50,964 bases of DNA, taken from positions 1 through 50,964 of IMG/VR virus record IMGVR_UViG_3300041809_001476. The stretch is one strand, 5' to 3'. Origin of the DNA: a virus. Position numbers and translations under genes: made by a program. Position 1 is the first letter of the stretch. The number at the start of each line of letters is the position of its first letter. The notes under the pieces were generated by a model that saw nothing but the letters and a program-made list of their open reading frames with translations, did not search any database and was not told the DNA's origin. Positions 8,001 through 16,937 of this stretch are shown in pieces.

Positions 8001-8984
8001 ATTCCGCACATCGGTTACGGCATAGGCGGGCTTACTCCTGAAACTGTACTCGGGCAGAACTTGCAAGCTACTGTAGCACCAATTACGTTGTATGTCAACA
8101 ACGTAACGGGCAATGATGCAAACAATGGGTTGACACAACAGACCGCCACTCTTACGATTGGGGCAGCTCTCGCCTTGTTGCCGCCTGTGCTACGGCATCC
8201 TTGCGTGATCACTTTGATTTCTACCGGTGTTGCATTCAGTTTGGCTGCTCTTCCAAGTGCTTTGCAAACAATAGCATTAGGTGATGGGACGATCCGTTCG
8301 GCTGAAATGTTTGCCCTTGGAAATCTTTCAAGGGTCATACAATCTGCTGGTCGATTGGTCATTACCAGCCAAGCCGGGGCTACGTCTCCAGTTGTTATTG
8401 ACGCGACAGGTTTCGCAGGTTTTGGAAGCGGCCCGACTTCGGCCTTCTACCTAGACACGACCCGAGTGATCTTCAACAACATTCAGTTCCAAGGATTTAC
8501 GAATCCGACCATAACGGCTTACAACTCCGATGTGGATTTCGTAAACTGCGTTTGGGTTAACAACGTACAAGCAGGCGCGTATGTGGGCTGTGATTCGGTC
8601 ATCCTTGATGGTGGTTCGACTACTCTTCCGACAAGCGGTGTTGGTCATGTCTGTGTACAATCTAATCTGACTTCGTATGGGCATGCATTAGCTGTCGTAG
8701 CGGTGGCAACAACTACTGGGCCATTTTACGCAGGTTCCCAGAACTCGACACTGAATTTACAAAACCACGCTGTCGGAGGCGTCAGTGAAACCAACATTAC
8801 TGTCACCACGCTCGTTGCAGAGGTCTCGTTAAACTCTAGCATTTCGGTGACACAAGACTTTCAGACGGAGGGCACAGCGAATCTGACAGCGAATTCCGTA
8901 TTAGCTCGAACGGTTCTTGTAGATCCGTTCTTGGGTGGTGTCACAGAAGACAGTACCTCTAACACGGTGGCTCAGCTAGGATAA
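5058..8984 (+). CDS. Large tail spike/fibre with C-terminal beta-helix
   Basis: 1308-aa, Thr/Ser/Val/Asn-rich virion protein. The N-terminal ~250 residues look like a baseplate-attachment domain (TVSRTLDPTGKSLVTVVGQ). Residues ~262-300 (WNAATSYALNAIVTYGDQLY) match a carbohydrate-binding module similar to CBM5/12. From residue ~1008 the sequence (LYVNNVTGNDANNGLTQQT) begins a right-handed beta-helix of the pectate-lyase type, common in receptor-degrading spikes. There is no signal peptide, as expected of a virion protein. The next gene starts 2 nt after the stop, so the genes are cotranscribed. Inferred role: host-surface recognition or depolymerisation. Confidence 0.75.
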   Translation: MKTYPTTVSRTLDPTGKSLVTVVGQHDQELADADIDLIQDLQDLKRTSLLEFTTSGGITYAPFQFNSFTPNTFFIPAFDVLFNGEVIHVAGNLSADLNLNRVVLPPPSFWAPGTQAEDASVYVVFLEIWYQALNSVSGQGYYKDPQTGLLYFYPYGGVNPDPSNAETIPNDNTDPFLPNITTQRAQIQWRLSVQNVSLSYNFSSYLFGLDPDTTDTSAFSVPLAVQAQAGQTAPIPGTAYQFANLGPITGDSAVWRAGFPIWNAATSYALNAIVTYGDQLYYSTAANNVGNIPSVGAPWAVATIYASSLGTMDGYSYAMPVAVVFQRNSGPFNIGTNPFGSANPAITGSGLLASGISGRYDSKLADQIFVGDVIDTRSTVKLDGWNYDKIMREGFGDLAVGNTRLAISRGLSPGNKPEALGSTLPYTVAVAPSPVLGTNTISSWLPLTVGNTTLSCGFTNGFGSNAQTFSTAILVTTNQKAVGLIGQPWVQNDSFTISLPVNAGATIQEVSLTALVTNASTGQITPAALLQGQVQIIVGSTSASVTFNNVLTGTAFDPGANPISVVVVVQLTAGTAVNLTQIPLSVDGGLLSDFISGKQLPVYGVSDYVVDATLLTTEVAEMLVYNPAYSSVVFGTQVWLAIAGTDPRLAQSIVGGVPFTTLTLNRLAINGISNGLYVLQAWDQATNVYYAVSSRRMNGANTSVTVQGAVPATSTLMVSLLLQDTCQVAYNAPVKAITTIEETVLVGNYSSNFLFSMDPRVSIVSVYYNSANSTNTILLAANGCTLQGVSGDTVTPMIWVLDNLGNLNASPISSLNIADGLMTVQVVGNNLTTATFVLAMAINPNLDPNSSFVVQIEYLPYQGEGVLSRNYEFVHAEDNALVTTNGTGTAPVAGLSDVFPYNRELPLAVSMPSQLSWNDATLTNEAVSSFFDSNFVTMRVNDVEHTFLVPLHTADFIPPVNKDLRKTIQFISTGGRGFSKAIPHIGYGIGGLTPETVLGQNLQATVAPITLYVNNVTGNDANNGLTQQTATLTIGAALALLPPVLRHPCVITLISTGVAFSLAALPSALQTIALGDGTIRSAEMFALGNLSRVIQSAGRLVITSQAGATSPVVIDATGFAGFGSGPTSAFYLDTTRVIFNNIQFQGFTNPTITAYNSDVDFVNCVWVNNVQAGAYVGCDSVILDGGSTTLPTSGVGHVCVQSNLTSYGHALAVVAVATTTGPFYAGSQNSTLNLQNHAVGGVSETNITVTTLVAEVSLNSSISVTQDFQTEGTANLTANSVLARTVLVDPFLGGVTEDSTSNTVAQLG

Positions 8985-8986
8985 AC

Positions 8987-11900
8987 ATGCCTGATCAACT
9001 ACAGTCCGCTCCCGCAGTAGCGGTTATTGACCAAAACAACGTTCTTACTCTCAACTGGCTTCCATATCCGTATGCCGCTGGTGAGTCGCCATCCGATGTT
9101 CCGTTTGATGATTACACAGGCTGGGAAATAGTAGCCCAGACTGGTGCTTTGTCGGGAGGTGTCTTTACTCCTTCAGGACTTCCGCAAACCTTTCTGAAAT
9201 CGGTGGCATTGAATCCAGGCGAGACACCCACCAGCCGCATATTCACTACAATTTTGTCAGCCGTTGATTACGGCCTGACGATGCAAGCTGAAGGCGTCTC
9301 GGGAGTCAATCCTAGTCCGTTTTGGGAAATTAACGGAACCCAAGCGCCATACGGATTTATCTTTCCCGCTGCCATAGTTTCTTCTTATGTCACTTTCAGC
9401 AATACGACGCTGCTTCTGAACCAGCAATTGACTGTGACTTTGGGCCCAGGATATACTGAAGCAGACCAATGGCAGATTTTGTGGCCGGATGGTACTTCCA
9501 CGGGCTGGATACCCCTGTCAGCCTCAGTTGTTACGAAGTCGTTTACGAATCCTGGGGCACAAGTTGTATCCATCCAAGCGCGGCGCAATTACACAGGCAG
9601 TGCGTACAATCCACCGGTGTCATTGATTCGCCAGTTGGCCGTGCAGATTTTTGTGATGGATCAGGAAGCCACCACAGTTTCCTCCTCTTCTGTTGGCTTG
9701 ACAACCACGTTGGGTTTCGCTGGCACTTCCGGATTCGAGATTGTAAATGCGATTACCAGCACACCAACTCCGCAGCCTTGGGAAGTGATTGCTCGTGCTT
9801 TGGTTCGCGACACCATCACCAATGAATTGAAGATGTTGCTTGCTACTTCGCGATTCACCAGCGCCAGCTCTTTGTTGGGCACTATGGCTCTTGATGTATT
9901 TCCGATTGAAGGCCGCCCCAAGACTTTAGAGCTTCTTACGCCGGTGGAACAGGAGATTACCGGTCCCAACACCGAGACTGTGCCGGTGAAAATCCAGACA
10001 ACTTCTCTTCCCAACATCATCGTAGGAAAATCTATAACCGATGCCTTGGGAACAACGTTGGCGATGTCGGTGCAGCCGAATACGGGCATCGCGCCTTATA
10101 TCTGGGCGGCTTCAGGCCTCCCGAATGGCGTGTTTATGACCAGCAATGGGATCATAAACGGTACGCCGCTGGAGATGGGAGAGTTCGAGATTGAGTTTTC
10201 GGTGCAGGATTCCAGCACGCCGTTCTCCATTGACGAAGTCGCTCTTCCGATCTTGATTGAAACTGACATGGAGGTCATAATCCAAGGTCAGCCCGCGACG
10301 AACACCGATCTGGGCACGGCAATAGTGGGAACTCCCTTCAGCTTGCAGATGGCCGTGGGGAATATCGTTAGCAGCAGCACATTACCTGGTGGCCTCGCGC
10401 CATACACTTGGAGCACTCCGGCAGGAGCATTGCCTGAAGGTCTTACTATCAACCCGACTACTGGTTTGATCGCGGGTGTGCCGTGTACATACAATTCTAC
10501 TTTGGACTTCGTAACACCGTTCAATGTGGTCATCCAGGTCACGGATGCCATTGGTGCGAAAGCCTCCAATACGTTTACCATGACGTTGCAACCGGCTGCC
10601 CTTCAGTTTGGCCCGGTGAATCAACCCGAGATTTTTGCCTCTCAGACATTTAAACTCGTTGTGCCAGTTTTTGGCGGTCAGTCGCCGTATACACTACAAG
10701 TGCACACCGATGATGGCGCTTCATCCCCAGCAGCTACGTACAGTCTGGTTGATGGCCAAGTGGAAATTGTTCTAAACATTCCAATTGCCAGCTCAGGTGT
10801 CCACTATTTCACTCTCACGGTCGCGGATGTCAACTATCCGAGTAGCTTGCCGGTCACCCAACAGTTCAGTTATCGGGCCGATGTCCAAATTTGTTCTCTG
10901 GAGTTTGTCTCCGGATTCATTCACAAATCAACTGGCGATCCCGGCGCGTGGACTTACAGCGATTCTAGCTCTAGTGATGTAATAGATTTGACAGGTAATT
11001 TAGGGAATTTTGTATTGCTACCATTTAACCCCTCAACCAACCCTACCGTTGATCCGGTGACGAATGGCCTCACGGTTGTTTTGAACCCGGCTGTTTCCCC
11101 GGCTACTCTAGTGGTAAACGGTCCTCCGACGACTTTTCGCAATTCAGAATTACGAGTACCTCTCGGTCTCACATACAATTTGGTGATTGGTGCAGTGACT
11201 AGTGGACCTTTTACTGCTAGTGAGAAAGTTGTGCAAACGACATCAGGAGCTTCTGCGTACTTGGTCTCCACTGCACCGGCAGGCCAACCCCCGGTTAACA
11301 ACCCTCCTATCGGCACCACTTTGTCCATCGGTCCGATTACGGGCATCCCTGACGCAACCGACATTTGGACTGGTCAGACGAGTAGCGCAGTCTTTACTCC
11401 GACAACTGCCCCAGTGATTTTTACACCAGCACCCGCTACCGTTTCACGTCCATACACTCTTATCGCGCATAATGACAGTTCGAACCCAGGCGCGGATTTT
11501 GGTTTGATGACTGCATATGTGCATCCCTACATTACCGGAGATGCTGTGGGCTTGAACCCTCGGAAACCCTATTACAACTCTCCGGATGTGTTTCCTGACG
11601 TCATTGCACCTTGGACCGCATCGGTTCAAGTGGGTTCAGTTCTGCCCCCCGGACTTTCCTTAGATGCTAACACCGGCCTTATTTATGGCACTGTGGCAGG
11701 AACTTTCAGTGGGACAAGCATCGTAGAATATTCCGACAACTCAGGCATATTGCACGGCGTCGTCACTATCAATTGGGCTATTTTGTCCAGTGATTTTACG
11801 ATGAACTCGTCCTTCTCCGATGGCAAGTTGGGCACAGCGTACACCACAGGCTCCCCATTAGGGACTATCGGTCCCGCGTTCAGCACTCTTTCATCGGTAT

Positions 11901-13078
11901 CCTTGGTGGACTCAACGGACTTCCCTCTTCCGAGTGGCTTGTCCGTCACGTTGGACGTGTCCAACTTAAATGTTCTCGTTGTTGGAACCCCTGTTGAGGC
12001 CGGTTATTTTGATGTTTGGTTCCAGATTACCGCTATCAGTGGTCAAGTGTGTTACGTTTACAAGAGAATCGTGGTGGATTATCCAATTGCGTTGACGATC
12101 ACAACTCCTTCAACTTTGCCGAACGCGATCGTAGCTGTTCCTTATATCCCAGCGAATGGTGGGGCGACAATGCAAGCGGTGGGTGGTACAGGAGGCCCAT
12201 ACACTTGGTCACTGTTCTCCGGTTCTTTGCCCGGTGGCATTGTGTTAAACAATGCCGAAGGCCCAGGAACGTTTTCTGGTTTTGCTTCGTCTGCAACCGT
12301 GTCACCGGCTGTTGTTGTGATTCAAGTAACCGATGGGATCAGTACGGTCCAAGGTACCTTCTATCTTTCTGTGCAAGTGCCTGGTTTGGTGGTTTCACCG
12401 TTGACGCCGATGGTGGTTACTTCTGGACGTCCGTTTAGTGCAATTCTTACAGCATCGGGAGATCCTCTCAATACTCCGTACACTTGGTCTATCTCCCCAC
12501 TTTCTTCATACCAGTTGCCCACGGGGCTGACGTTAGCTGCGAATGTCAATCCTCTCACGGCTACGGTTTCCGGAACGACATCGGCTACGGGGTTTAATGA
12601 AACCATCATATTCCGCGTCACGGATAGCATAGGAGCTTACTACGATGCTTCGATTGTTGTTCAAGTGATAGCAGGATTGGTGCTGCACGCTGGCCCTGAT
12701 TACGCAGACAGCCTCAGTTTAGGAATCTTGGGTTATGTGGACCAAGGAAATACCGATTCTATTGTGACCTTCAACAACCAACCGTTCCGCGTGATAGCTA
12801 CGGGCGTGATTAGCACTACTCCAGCGACCATATCGATCACGACGAGCAATCCAAATATCACTGCGGATGTTGACATTTTGGATACGGTCCACGGCATAGC
12901 GTATATCCATCTGCACGGGCCTTTTAGTTCAGGGGCATCGGGTTCCAATCCCCTCACAGTGACGGTAGTGGATTCTGGTGTAGGAGTTACTCAAACCTTC
13001 ACATGGTGGGTGTACAATGATGGCGTGTTCCGCATCGCACCTTCAACGGGTTCTCTCCCACTACAGGAAGTGTCATAA
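8987..13078 (+). CDS. Giant Ig-repeat (He_PIG-like) tail fibre protein
   Basis: 1363-aa protein made mostly of putative Ig-like repeats with the signature PYTWS...LP.GL....TG.I.G.P. Repeats start near residues ~367, ~471, ~887, ~980, ~1069 and ~1163 (examples: APYTWSTPAGALPEGLTI and GGPYTWSLFSGSLPGGIV). He_PIG domains are common in bacterial surface proteins and phage fibres and act as extended adhesion stalks. No signal peptide. It starts 2 nt after the spike gene and its TAA overlaps the next ATG (TAATG). Likely part of the tail fibre or baseplate periphery. Confidence 0.75.
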   Translation: MPDQLQSAPAVAVIDQNNVLTLNWLPYPYAAGESPSDVPFDDYTGWEIVAQTGALSGGVFTPSGLPQTFLKSVALNPGETPTSRIFTTILSAVDYGLTMQAEGVSGVNPSPFWEINGTQAPYGFIFPAAIVSSYVTFSNTTLLLNQQLTVTLGPGYTEADQWQILWPDGTSTGWIPLSASVVTKSFTNPGAQVVSIQARRNYTGSAYNPPVSLIRQLAVQIFVMDQEATTVSSSSVGLTTTLGFAGTSGFEIVNAITSTPTPQPWEVIARALVRDTITNELKMLLATSRFTSASSLLGTMALDVFPIEGRPKTLELLTPVEQEITGPNTETVPVKIQTTSLPNIIVGKSITDALGTTLAMSVQPNTGIAPYIWAASGLPNGVFMTSNGIINGTPLEMGEFEIEFSVQDSSTPFSIDEVALPILIETDMEVIIQGQPATNTDLGTAIVGTPFSLQMAVGNIVSSSTLPGGLAPYTWSTPAGALPEGLTINPTTGLIAGVPCTYNSTLDFVTPFNVVIQVTDAIGAKASNTFTMTLQPAALQFGPVNQPEIFASQTFKLVVPVFGGQSPYTLQVHTDDGASSPAATYSLVDGQVEIVLNIPIASSGVHYFTLTVADVNYPSSLPVTQQFSYRADVQICSLEFVSGFIHKSTGDPGAWTYSDSSSSDVIDLTGNLGNFVLLPFNPSTNPTVDPVTNGLTVVLNPAVSPATLVVNGPPTTFRNSELRVPLGLTYNLVIGAVTSGPFTASEKVVQTTSGASAYLVSTAPAGQPPVNNPPIGTTLSIGPITGIPDATDIWTGQTSSAVFTPTTAPVIFTPAPATVSRPYTLIAHNDSSNPGADFGLMTAYVHPYITGDAVGLNPRKPYYNSPDVFPDVIAPWTASVQVGSVLPPGLSLDANTGLIYGTVAGTFSGTSIVEYSDNSGILHGVVTINWAILSSDFTMNSSFSDGKLGTAYTTGSPLGTIGPAFSTLSSVSLVDSTDFPLPSGLSVTLDVSNLNVLVVGTPVEAGYFDVWFQITAISGQVCYVYKRIVVDYPIALTITTPSTLPNAIVAVPYIPANGGATMQAVGGTGGPYTWSLFSGSLPGGIVLNNAEGPGTFSGFASSATVSPAVVVIQVTDGISTVQGTFYLSVQVPGLVVSPLTPMVVTSGRPFSAILTASGDPLNTPYTWSISPLSSYQLPTGLTLAANVNPLTATVSGTTSATGFNETIIFRVTDSIGAYYDASIVVQVIAGLVLHAGPDYADSLSLGILGYVDQGNTDSIVTFNNQPFRVIATGVISTTPATISITTSNPNITADVDILDTVHGIAYIHLHGPFSSGASGSNPLTVTVVDSGVGVTQTFTWWVYNDGVFRIAPSTGSLPLQEVS

Positions 13079-15327
13079 TGCCCATTGAAACCGTAAATGT
13101 TGTCGTAACCGGCGCGAACCCAAGAACCATATCGGTTAACGTCAATGTGGGTCTCGTTTCTGGATCTGGAACTGCCTCGGTTTCGTACCAAGGAGCTACA
13201 GGTGGAGAAGACACGGCTGTTGCTAGTGGTTCGTTGGCCAGCAGCCCTTACACGTCAAACGATGCTTACGTCGCATGGCAGGTAGCTAACGGTCCCATTG
13301 CGGTAGACAATCCGGCCACCATCAAGGTTTATTCGACCACGCCAGGAACGCTCGGATGGCCCTATGGGTCTTCACCTACTATCACAGGCAGCCTTTCAAG
13401 TTCCAATTCTAGTAACTCTCTGGTATTAAACCAAGTTGACGCCAACCACCCGATAAGCGGCATAGGTTCATCCAACAAAGCGAATCCGATGACAGCGATT
13501 CAGCAGACTTCAACGGGTGCATTCGCTAGCAATTTATTTCTCACTGGAACTACCAGCAGTTTCCTTTTAGACATTACAGGTGATCTTGTTGTTTCGGTGC
13601 CTGGAATTTACACACTGTATTTCAACTACGCCAATGCAGGCTATTGGGCTGTGTATTTTTCCAACAAAGCCACGATCATAAGTGCTACGAATTTGACTGG
13701 TGGCGCTACGGCTTTCCCCTCGGTTGGCCCCGCAACTGGATTCCCACTGGCAGCTCAACAGGCCCAGACCGGTTCCACGTTGGGACCTCCTAACTTTGTG
13801 GCAAACTCGGGAGGAGCACTCCCGACGCCCGCTTACGTCTACATCAATTTTCCAACGGCAGGCGTTTATCCGTTTGAATTTGTTTACAATCAGAGTGTGG
13901 CCATCACGGCTGGGTCGGGTGCGAACGGGTATTTCCAACTTACATATCTTTCAGGTGAAACCACTCAAACTCCAAGTGGAACGCTTGAGCTTGATGCTCC
14001 AACGGCGCTGCCCGTTACGCCTGTAACTCCGCCTGCTCCCACTCTTCCGAGTGGCAACCTGCAGTTGTCGATAACTAATGGCAGCACCCAAGTTGTGGGT
14101 GGCTTGATCCAACTGAGCATTGGGGTCACAGGTATCGTTTATTCCACGCAAGCCTACATTCCTATCCTTGAAGGGACTGCTGGAAAACTGTATGTCTACA
14201 GTGATCCTGCGGCGAGTGTGTACAACTTCCAAATAGGTGCTACGGGCGCTTTAGAATTTAACGGACACCCAGTAGCTCCAACCGCTGCTTTAGGCACCGT
14301 GTTTGAAGTCGCAGGCAGCAATAGCAGCTGGCAGGGTCGTGTAGCTTTAGCCTACGATCCAACGCCAACAGAGGGACAAACCATCAACGGAGCGACGGGA
14401 GCTTTCGAAGTCCAGTACAATGGTTCCACATTTGATTCTCACGTTGACGCTTCCATTCTCACGTTCCAAGCCGCCGACATCGCTTGGTATGACTCGGCAG
14501 ACAACTCTTTTGACCTGTTTACTCCGACCTTGAGTAGCGGGGGGACTATCAATCAAATTAACCTGAATTACATGGTGAATCCTACGGTTGACGCAGTAGC
14601 ACCGTATGTGTCAGTGTCTCCAACATCTGTTATTGCAAACGGGAACTCTTACATCATCACCATCACTTTGCCAAAACCGATGTCCCCTGAACAACAAGGA
14701 GCATTGGGCACCGGAAACGTTGTTGAATCCCCCACCATCACTTGCACCAGTGCGTCGGTGGGCACAATTACGCCGGTTCTAGATGGTTCCGGTTGGTTAA
14801 CTGGGTGGACCGTATCTATCACTCCGGTAATATCTTCTTCAAACATCAGTGCTTCGTTAGGGTTCACTCTTGTTGGGACTCTCACGTATCTTTCGGGGGA
14901 CTCTTTCATAACCGGATCTGTGACTTATGTTCCAACCCAAGCGATTCCTCTGACGTTTATTGGGGAAGGCTATACAGCCCCAACGATTGCGTCCTTCGCG
15001 GTATCCGGGCAATCGGGAACCGCTCCAAATTATTCTATGTCGCATGCGGCAACTTTGACAATGACTGCCACGGTCACAAGTTCCCTCAACGACAACATGA
15101 CGTGTGCTTTCTATCGTAAGGCAAACACCGGGACCCCTGTCAACTTAGGAAATGGAACGCTCATGAACAGCTACACCAGTGGAGGTCTATATTACAAAGT
15201 ATTTCAACTCTCTAGCAGTGGTTGGACCGCTGGTGTTACGTATAGCTTAGGAGCGCAAGCTACTGACACAGTTAGCAGTTTACAGAGCAGTCTGTACTAT
15301 GATTCCAGCACCTTTGCTGCAACCTAA
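13078..15327 (+). CDS. Tail fibre/adhesin-like structural protein
   Basis: 749-aa beta-rich protein. Residues ~150-290 contain two aromatic blocks (VPGIYTLYFNYANAGYWAVY and AGVYPFEFVYNQS) that look like a PA14/GLEYA-type ligand-binding beta-barrel. A Pro-rich hinge (LPVTPVTPPAPTLPSG, ~310-325) leads to C-terminal Ig-like strands. Translation is coupled to the preceding gene by a 1-nt TAATG overlap. Probable adhesion component; the domain call is tentative. Confidence 0.65.
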   Translation: MPIETVNVVVTGANPRTISVNVNVGLVSGSGTASVSYQGATGGEDTAVASGSLASSPYTSNDAYVAWQVANGPIAVDNPATIKVYSTTPGTLGWPYGSSPTITGSLSSSNSSNSLVLNQVDANHPISGIGSSNKANPMTAIQQTSTGAFASNLFLTGTTSSFLLDITGDLVVSVPGIYTLYFNYANAGYWAVYFSNKATIISATNLTGGATAFPSVGPATGFPLAAQQAQTGSTLGPPNFVANSGGALPTPAYVYINFPTAGVYPFEFVYNQSVAITAGSGANGYFQLTYLSGETTQTPSGTLELDAPTALPVTPVTPPAPTLPSGNLQLSITNGSTQVVGGLIQLSIGVTGIVYSTQAYIPILEGTAGKLYVYSDPAASVYNFQIGATGALEFNGHPVAPTAALGTVFEVAGSNSSWQGRVALAYDPTPTEGQTINGATGAFEVQYNGSTFDSHVDASILTFQAADIAWYDSADNSFDLFTPTLSSGGTINQINLNYMVNPTVDAVAPYVSVSPTSVIANGNSYIITITLPKPMSPEQQGALGTGNVVESPTITCTSASVGTITPVLDGSGWLTGWTVSITPVISSSNISASLGFTLVGTLTYLSGDSFITGSVTYVPTQAIPLTFIGEGYTAPTIASFAVSGQSGTAPNYSMSHAATLTMTATVTSSLNDNMTCAFYRKANTGTPVNLGNGTLMNSYTSGGLYYKVFQLSSSGWTAGVTYSLGAQATDTVSSLQSSLYYDSSTFAAT

Positions 15328-15338
15328 AGGAGATGTGA

Positions 15339-16082
15339 GTGAACTCATTTTCCGGTTACACATACGCGGTGCCTGGGCCTCCTTTCAATTTCCTGGGTAA
15401 TTTTGCGGAAACGCAAAGGAACAATTTCTTTGCCTGGGTGAACGCCCGAACTGGAAATTTTTCTGCTATCAAATTGCACCACCAAATGCGAGCGGAACAG
15501 CTGCGCAAAACTGCTGGCATTCTTGAGACTTTTTATTCCACGGTCAACGATCAAAAATTGACCCCCACATTCCAGAAGCCTTCGTGGCAACCCGGTCCTA
15601 ACGGGCACTTCACTTATGCTCATTGGGAAGATCAATTGCCCATGACAGCTGTAGCTGATATCAAGGCGCTAATGAAGCCTCAATTTCAGCGAGATGAAGA
15701 AGGCGTATTTTTCATGAATCTCATGAGAAATCTTATTGAGAAGCATGAGGATAGTGCCCAATACGCGACCGATGCTATGGCTCCGGCCACGGCGGTGGGA
15801 GCAACTGGTGCGACAATTTCAACCAGCGCGGCGGGCGCAACCGGTCCGAACTCGCTGAGCATAGCGGCCTTACTCGCCAACATCACTACCTATTTCGGAC
15901 AAACACAGTATCTGGGCGCTCTAGTGAAGGACCAAACTGATCAGTACAAGGGTCAGCCGCGCTATCGTGTGCATCAACTTGATCCACCTACCATCTGGGA
16001 GCTGGAACAAGTCAACCATTCGCCAGCCGGATCCCCGATTATGATCAAGCAGGTTGATCCTGTACAGGACCCGATTCCATAA
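15339..16082 (+). CDS. Phage structural protein, unknown
   Basis: 247-aa protein starting at GTG 15339, supported by AAAGGAG eight bases upstream. The N-terminal half is helical and polar; an Ala/Gly/Thr-rich hinge (TAVGATGATISTSAAGATGP) lies at ~150-170. The C-terminus ends in Asp/Pro (QVDPVQDPIP). It is coupled to the next gene by TAATG. No recognised domain; its position between fibre and baseplate genes points to a tail role. Confidence 0.65.
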   Translation: MNSFSGYTYAVPGPPFNFLGNFAETQRNNFFAWVNARTGNFSAIKLHHQMRAEQLRKTAGILETFYSTVNDQKLTPTFQKPSWQPGPNGHFTYAHWEDQLPMTAVADIKALMKPQFQRDEEGVFFMNLMRNLIEKHEDSAQYATDAMAPATAVGATGATISTSAAGATGPNSLSIAALLANITTYFGQTQYLGALVKDQTDQYKGQPRYRVHQLDPPTIWELEQVNHSPAGSPIMIKQVDPVQDPIP

Positions 16083-16864
16083 TGTCTTACGATTTCGACA
16101 CAACGGCAGAACCTTGCGACCACGAGCAGGCATTAGAGAGGTACATAGTCAGTCCGACGGATTTTCGCACTTTACTACTAGCTTCTAATCCAGCCATCCG
16201 TATGCGTGCCCCGATCAATGGACAAAGCCTAGTTCAAATGTTCATCAGCGGGCAGTATGTAGCCCAGGACGATCCGGTTTTTGGGTACACGTTTGTGGCG
16301 GACGACAATCCGAATCTCGTTGGTTTCACTGGATACGTCTTTTTCAAAATGGTTTTTAATCATCCGGTTCGTTTCATTACGCCTTTGATCGAAGTAACTT
16401 ATCTCACCACCGTGGCGTATTGCTTAAAATGTAGCGGTACAAGTCAATTGGATGATTTCAAACGCGCCAGCTCCGGGGCTTTTCTTATCATCGTTGACAC
16501 CCGCAAATTAGTGCAGAGAAGCCTCAAGTACATTTTGACTTCCCGTTGCCCATTCTATCCCTTGCTGGCTTGTCCACTCAGGACATACATCGGGAAGAAA
16601 ATCGCGCAGGCTTCGGTTGCCGATGTTTCAAATGCGGTGATGACGGCTTTGGCTAATTTCAAAAAAGTTCAAAGCGCCCAGGCCACTGTGCAAACGCTAA
16701 CCCCACTAGAGACTCTCAAGGACATCACTAATGTTTCAGCATTACCAGTGAAGGGTGATCCCACTGCGGTATCAGTTTTGGCACAGGTGTCTTCGTACGG
16801 TACGACAGCGACTGTACCAATTGGATTTACAATAAACAGTAACACGCTTACAGCAGGGCAATAG
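16082..16864 (+). CDS. Phage structural (baseplate-region) protein
   Basis: 260-aa protein beginning at the TAATG overlap. It has an early SPTDFRTLLLASNPAIRM block, a central aromatic beta-region (FTGYVFFKMVFNHPVRFITP) and a helical C-terminal third. Two Cys pairs (CLKCSG and the CPFYPLLAC stretch) are present. It directly precedes the gpJ-like gene, the position of baseplate wedge components in many myoviruses. Family not recognised. Confidence 0.6.
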   Translation: MSYDFDTTAEPCDHEQALERYIVSPTDFRTLLLASNPAIRMRAPINGQSLVQMFISGQYVAQDDPVFGYTFVADDNPNLVGFTGYVFFKMVFNHPVRFITPLIEVTYLTTVAYCLKCSGTSQLDDFKRASSGAFLIIVDTRKLVQRSLKYILTSRCPFYPLLACPLRTYIGKKIAQASVADVSNAVMTALANFKKVQSAQATVQTLTPLETLKDITNVSALPVKGDPTAVSVLAQVSSYGTTATVPIGFTINSNTLTAGQ

Positions 16865-16865
16865 C

Positions 16866-16937
16866 ATGAGTTGGTCTCCAGAAATTCGTAAAGATAGAGC
16901 CGTCAAAGCAGTTCAAGCTCGATGGGGGAATGCATAA
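16866..16937 (+). CDS. 23-aa mini-ORF coupled to baseplate gene
   Basis: ATG 16866 to TAA 16935-16937 encodes MSWSPEIRKDRAVKAVQARW plus three residues. The stop overlaps the ATG of the gpJ-like gene (TAATG), and it starts one base after the previous stop TAG. The peptide is basic and helical and resembles a motif (SPEIR.....AV.ARW) seen in small phage and bacterial proteins. It may be a real microprotein or a translational coupler. Confidence 0.4.
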   Translation: MSWSPEIRKDRAVKAVQARWGNA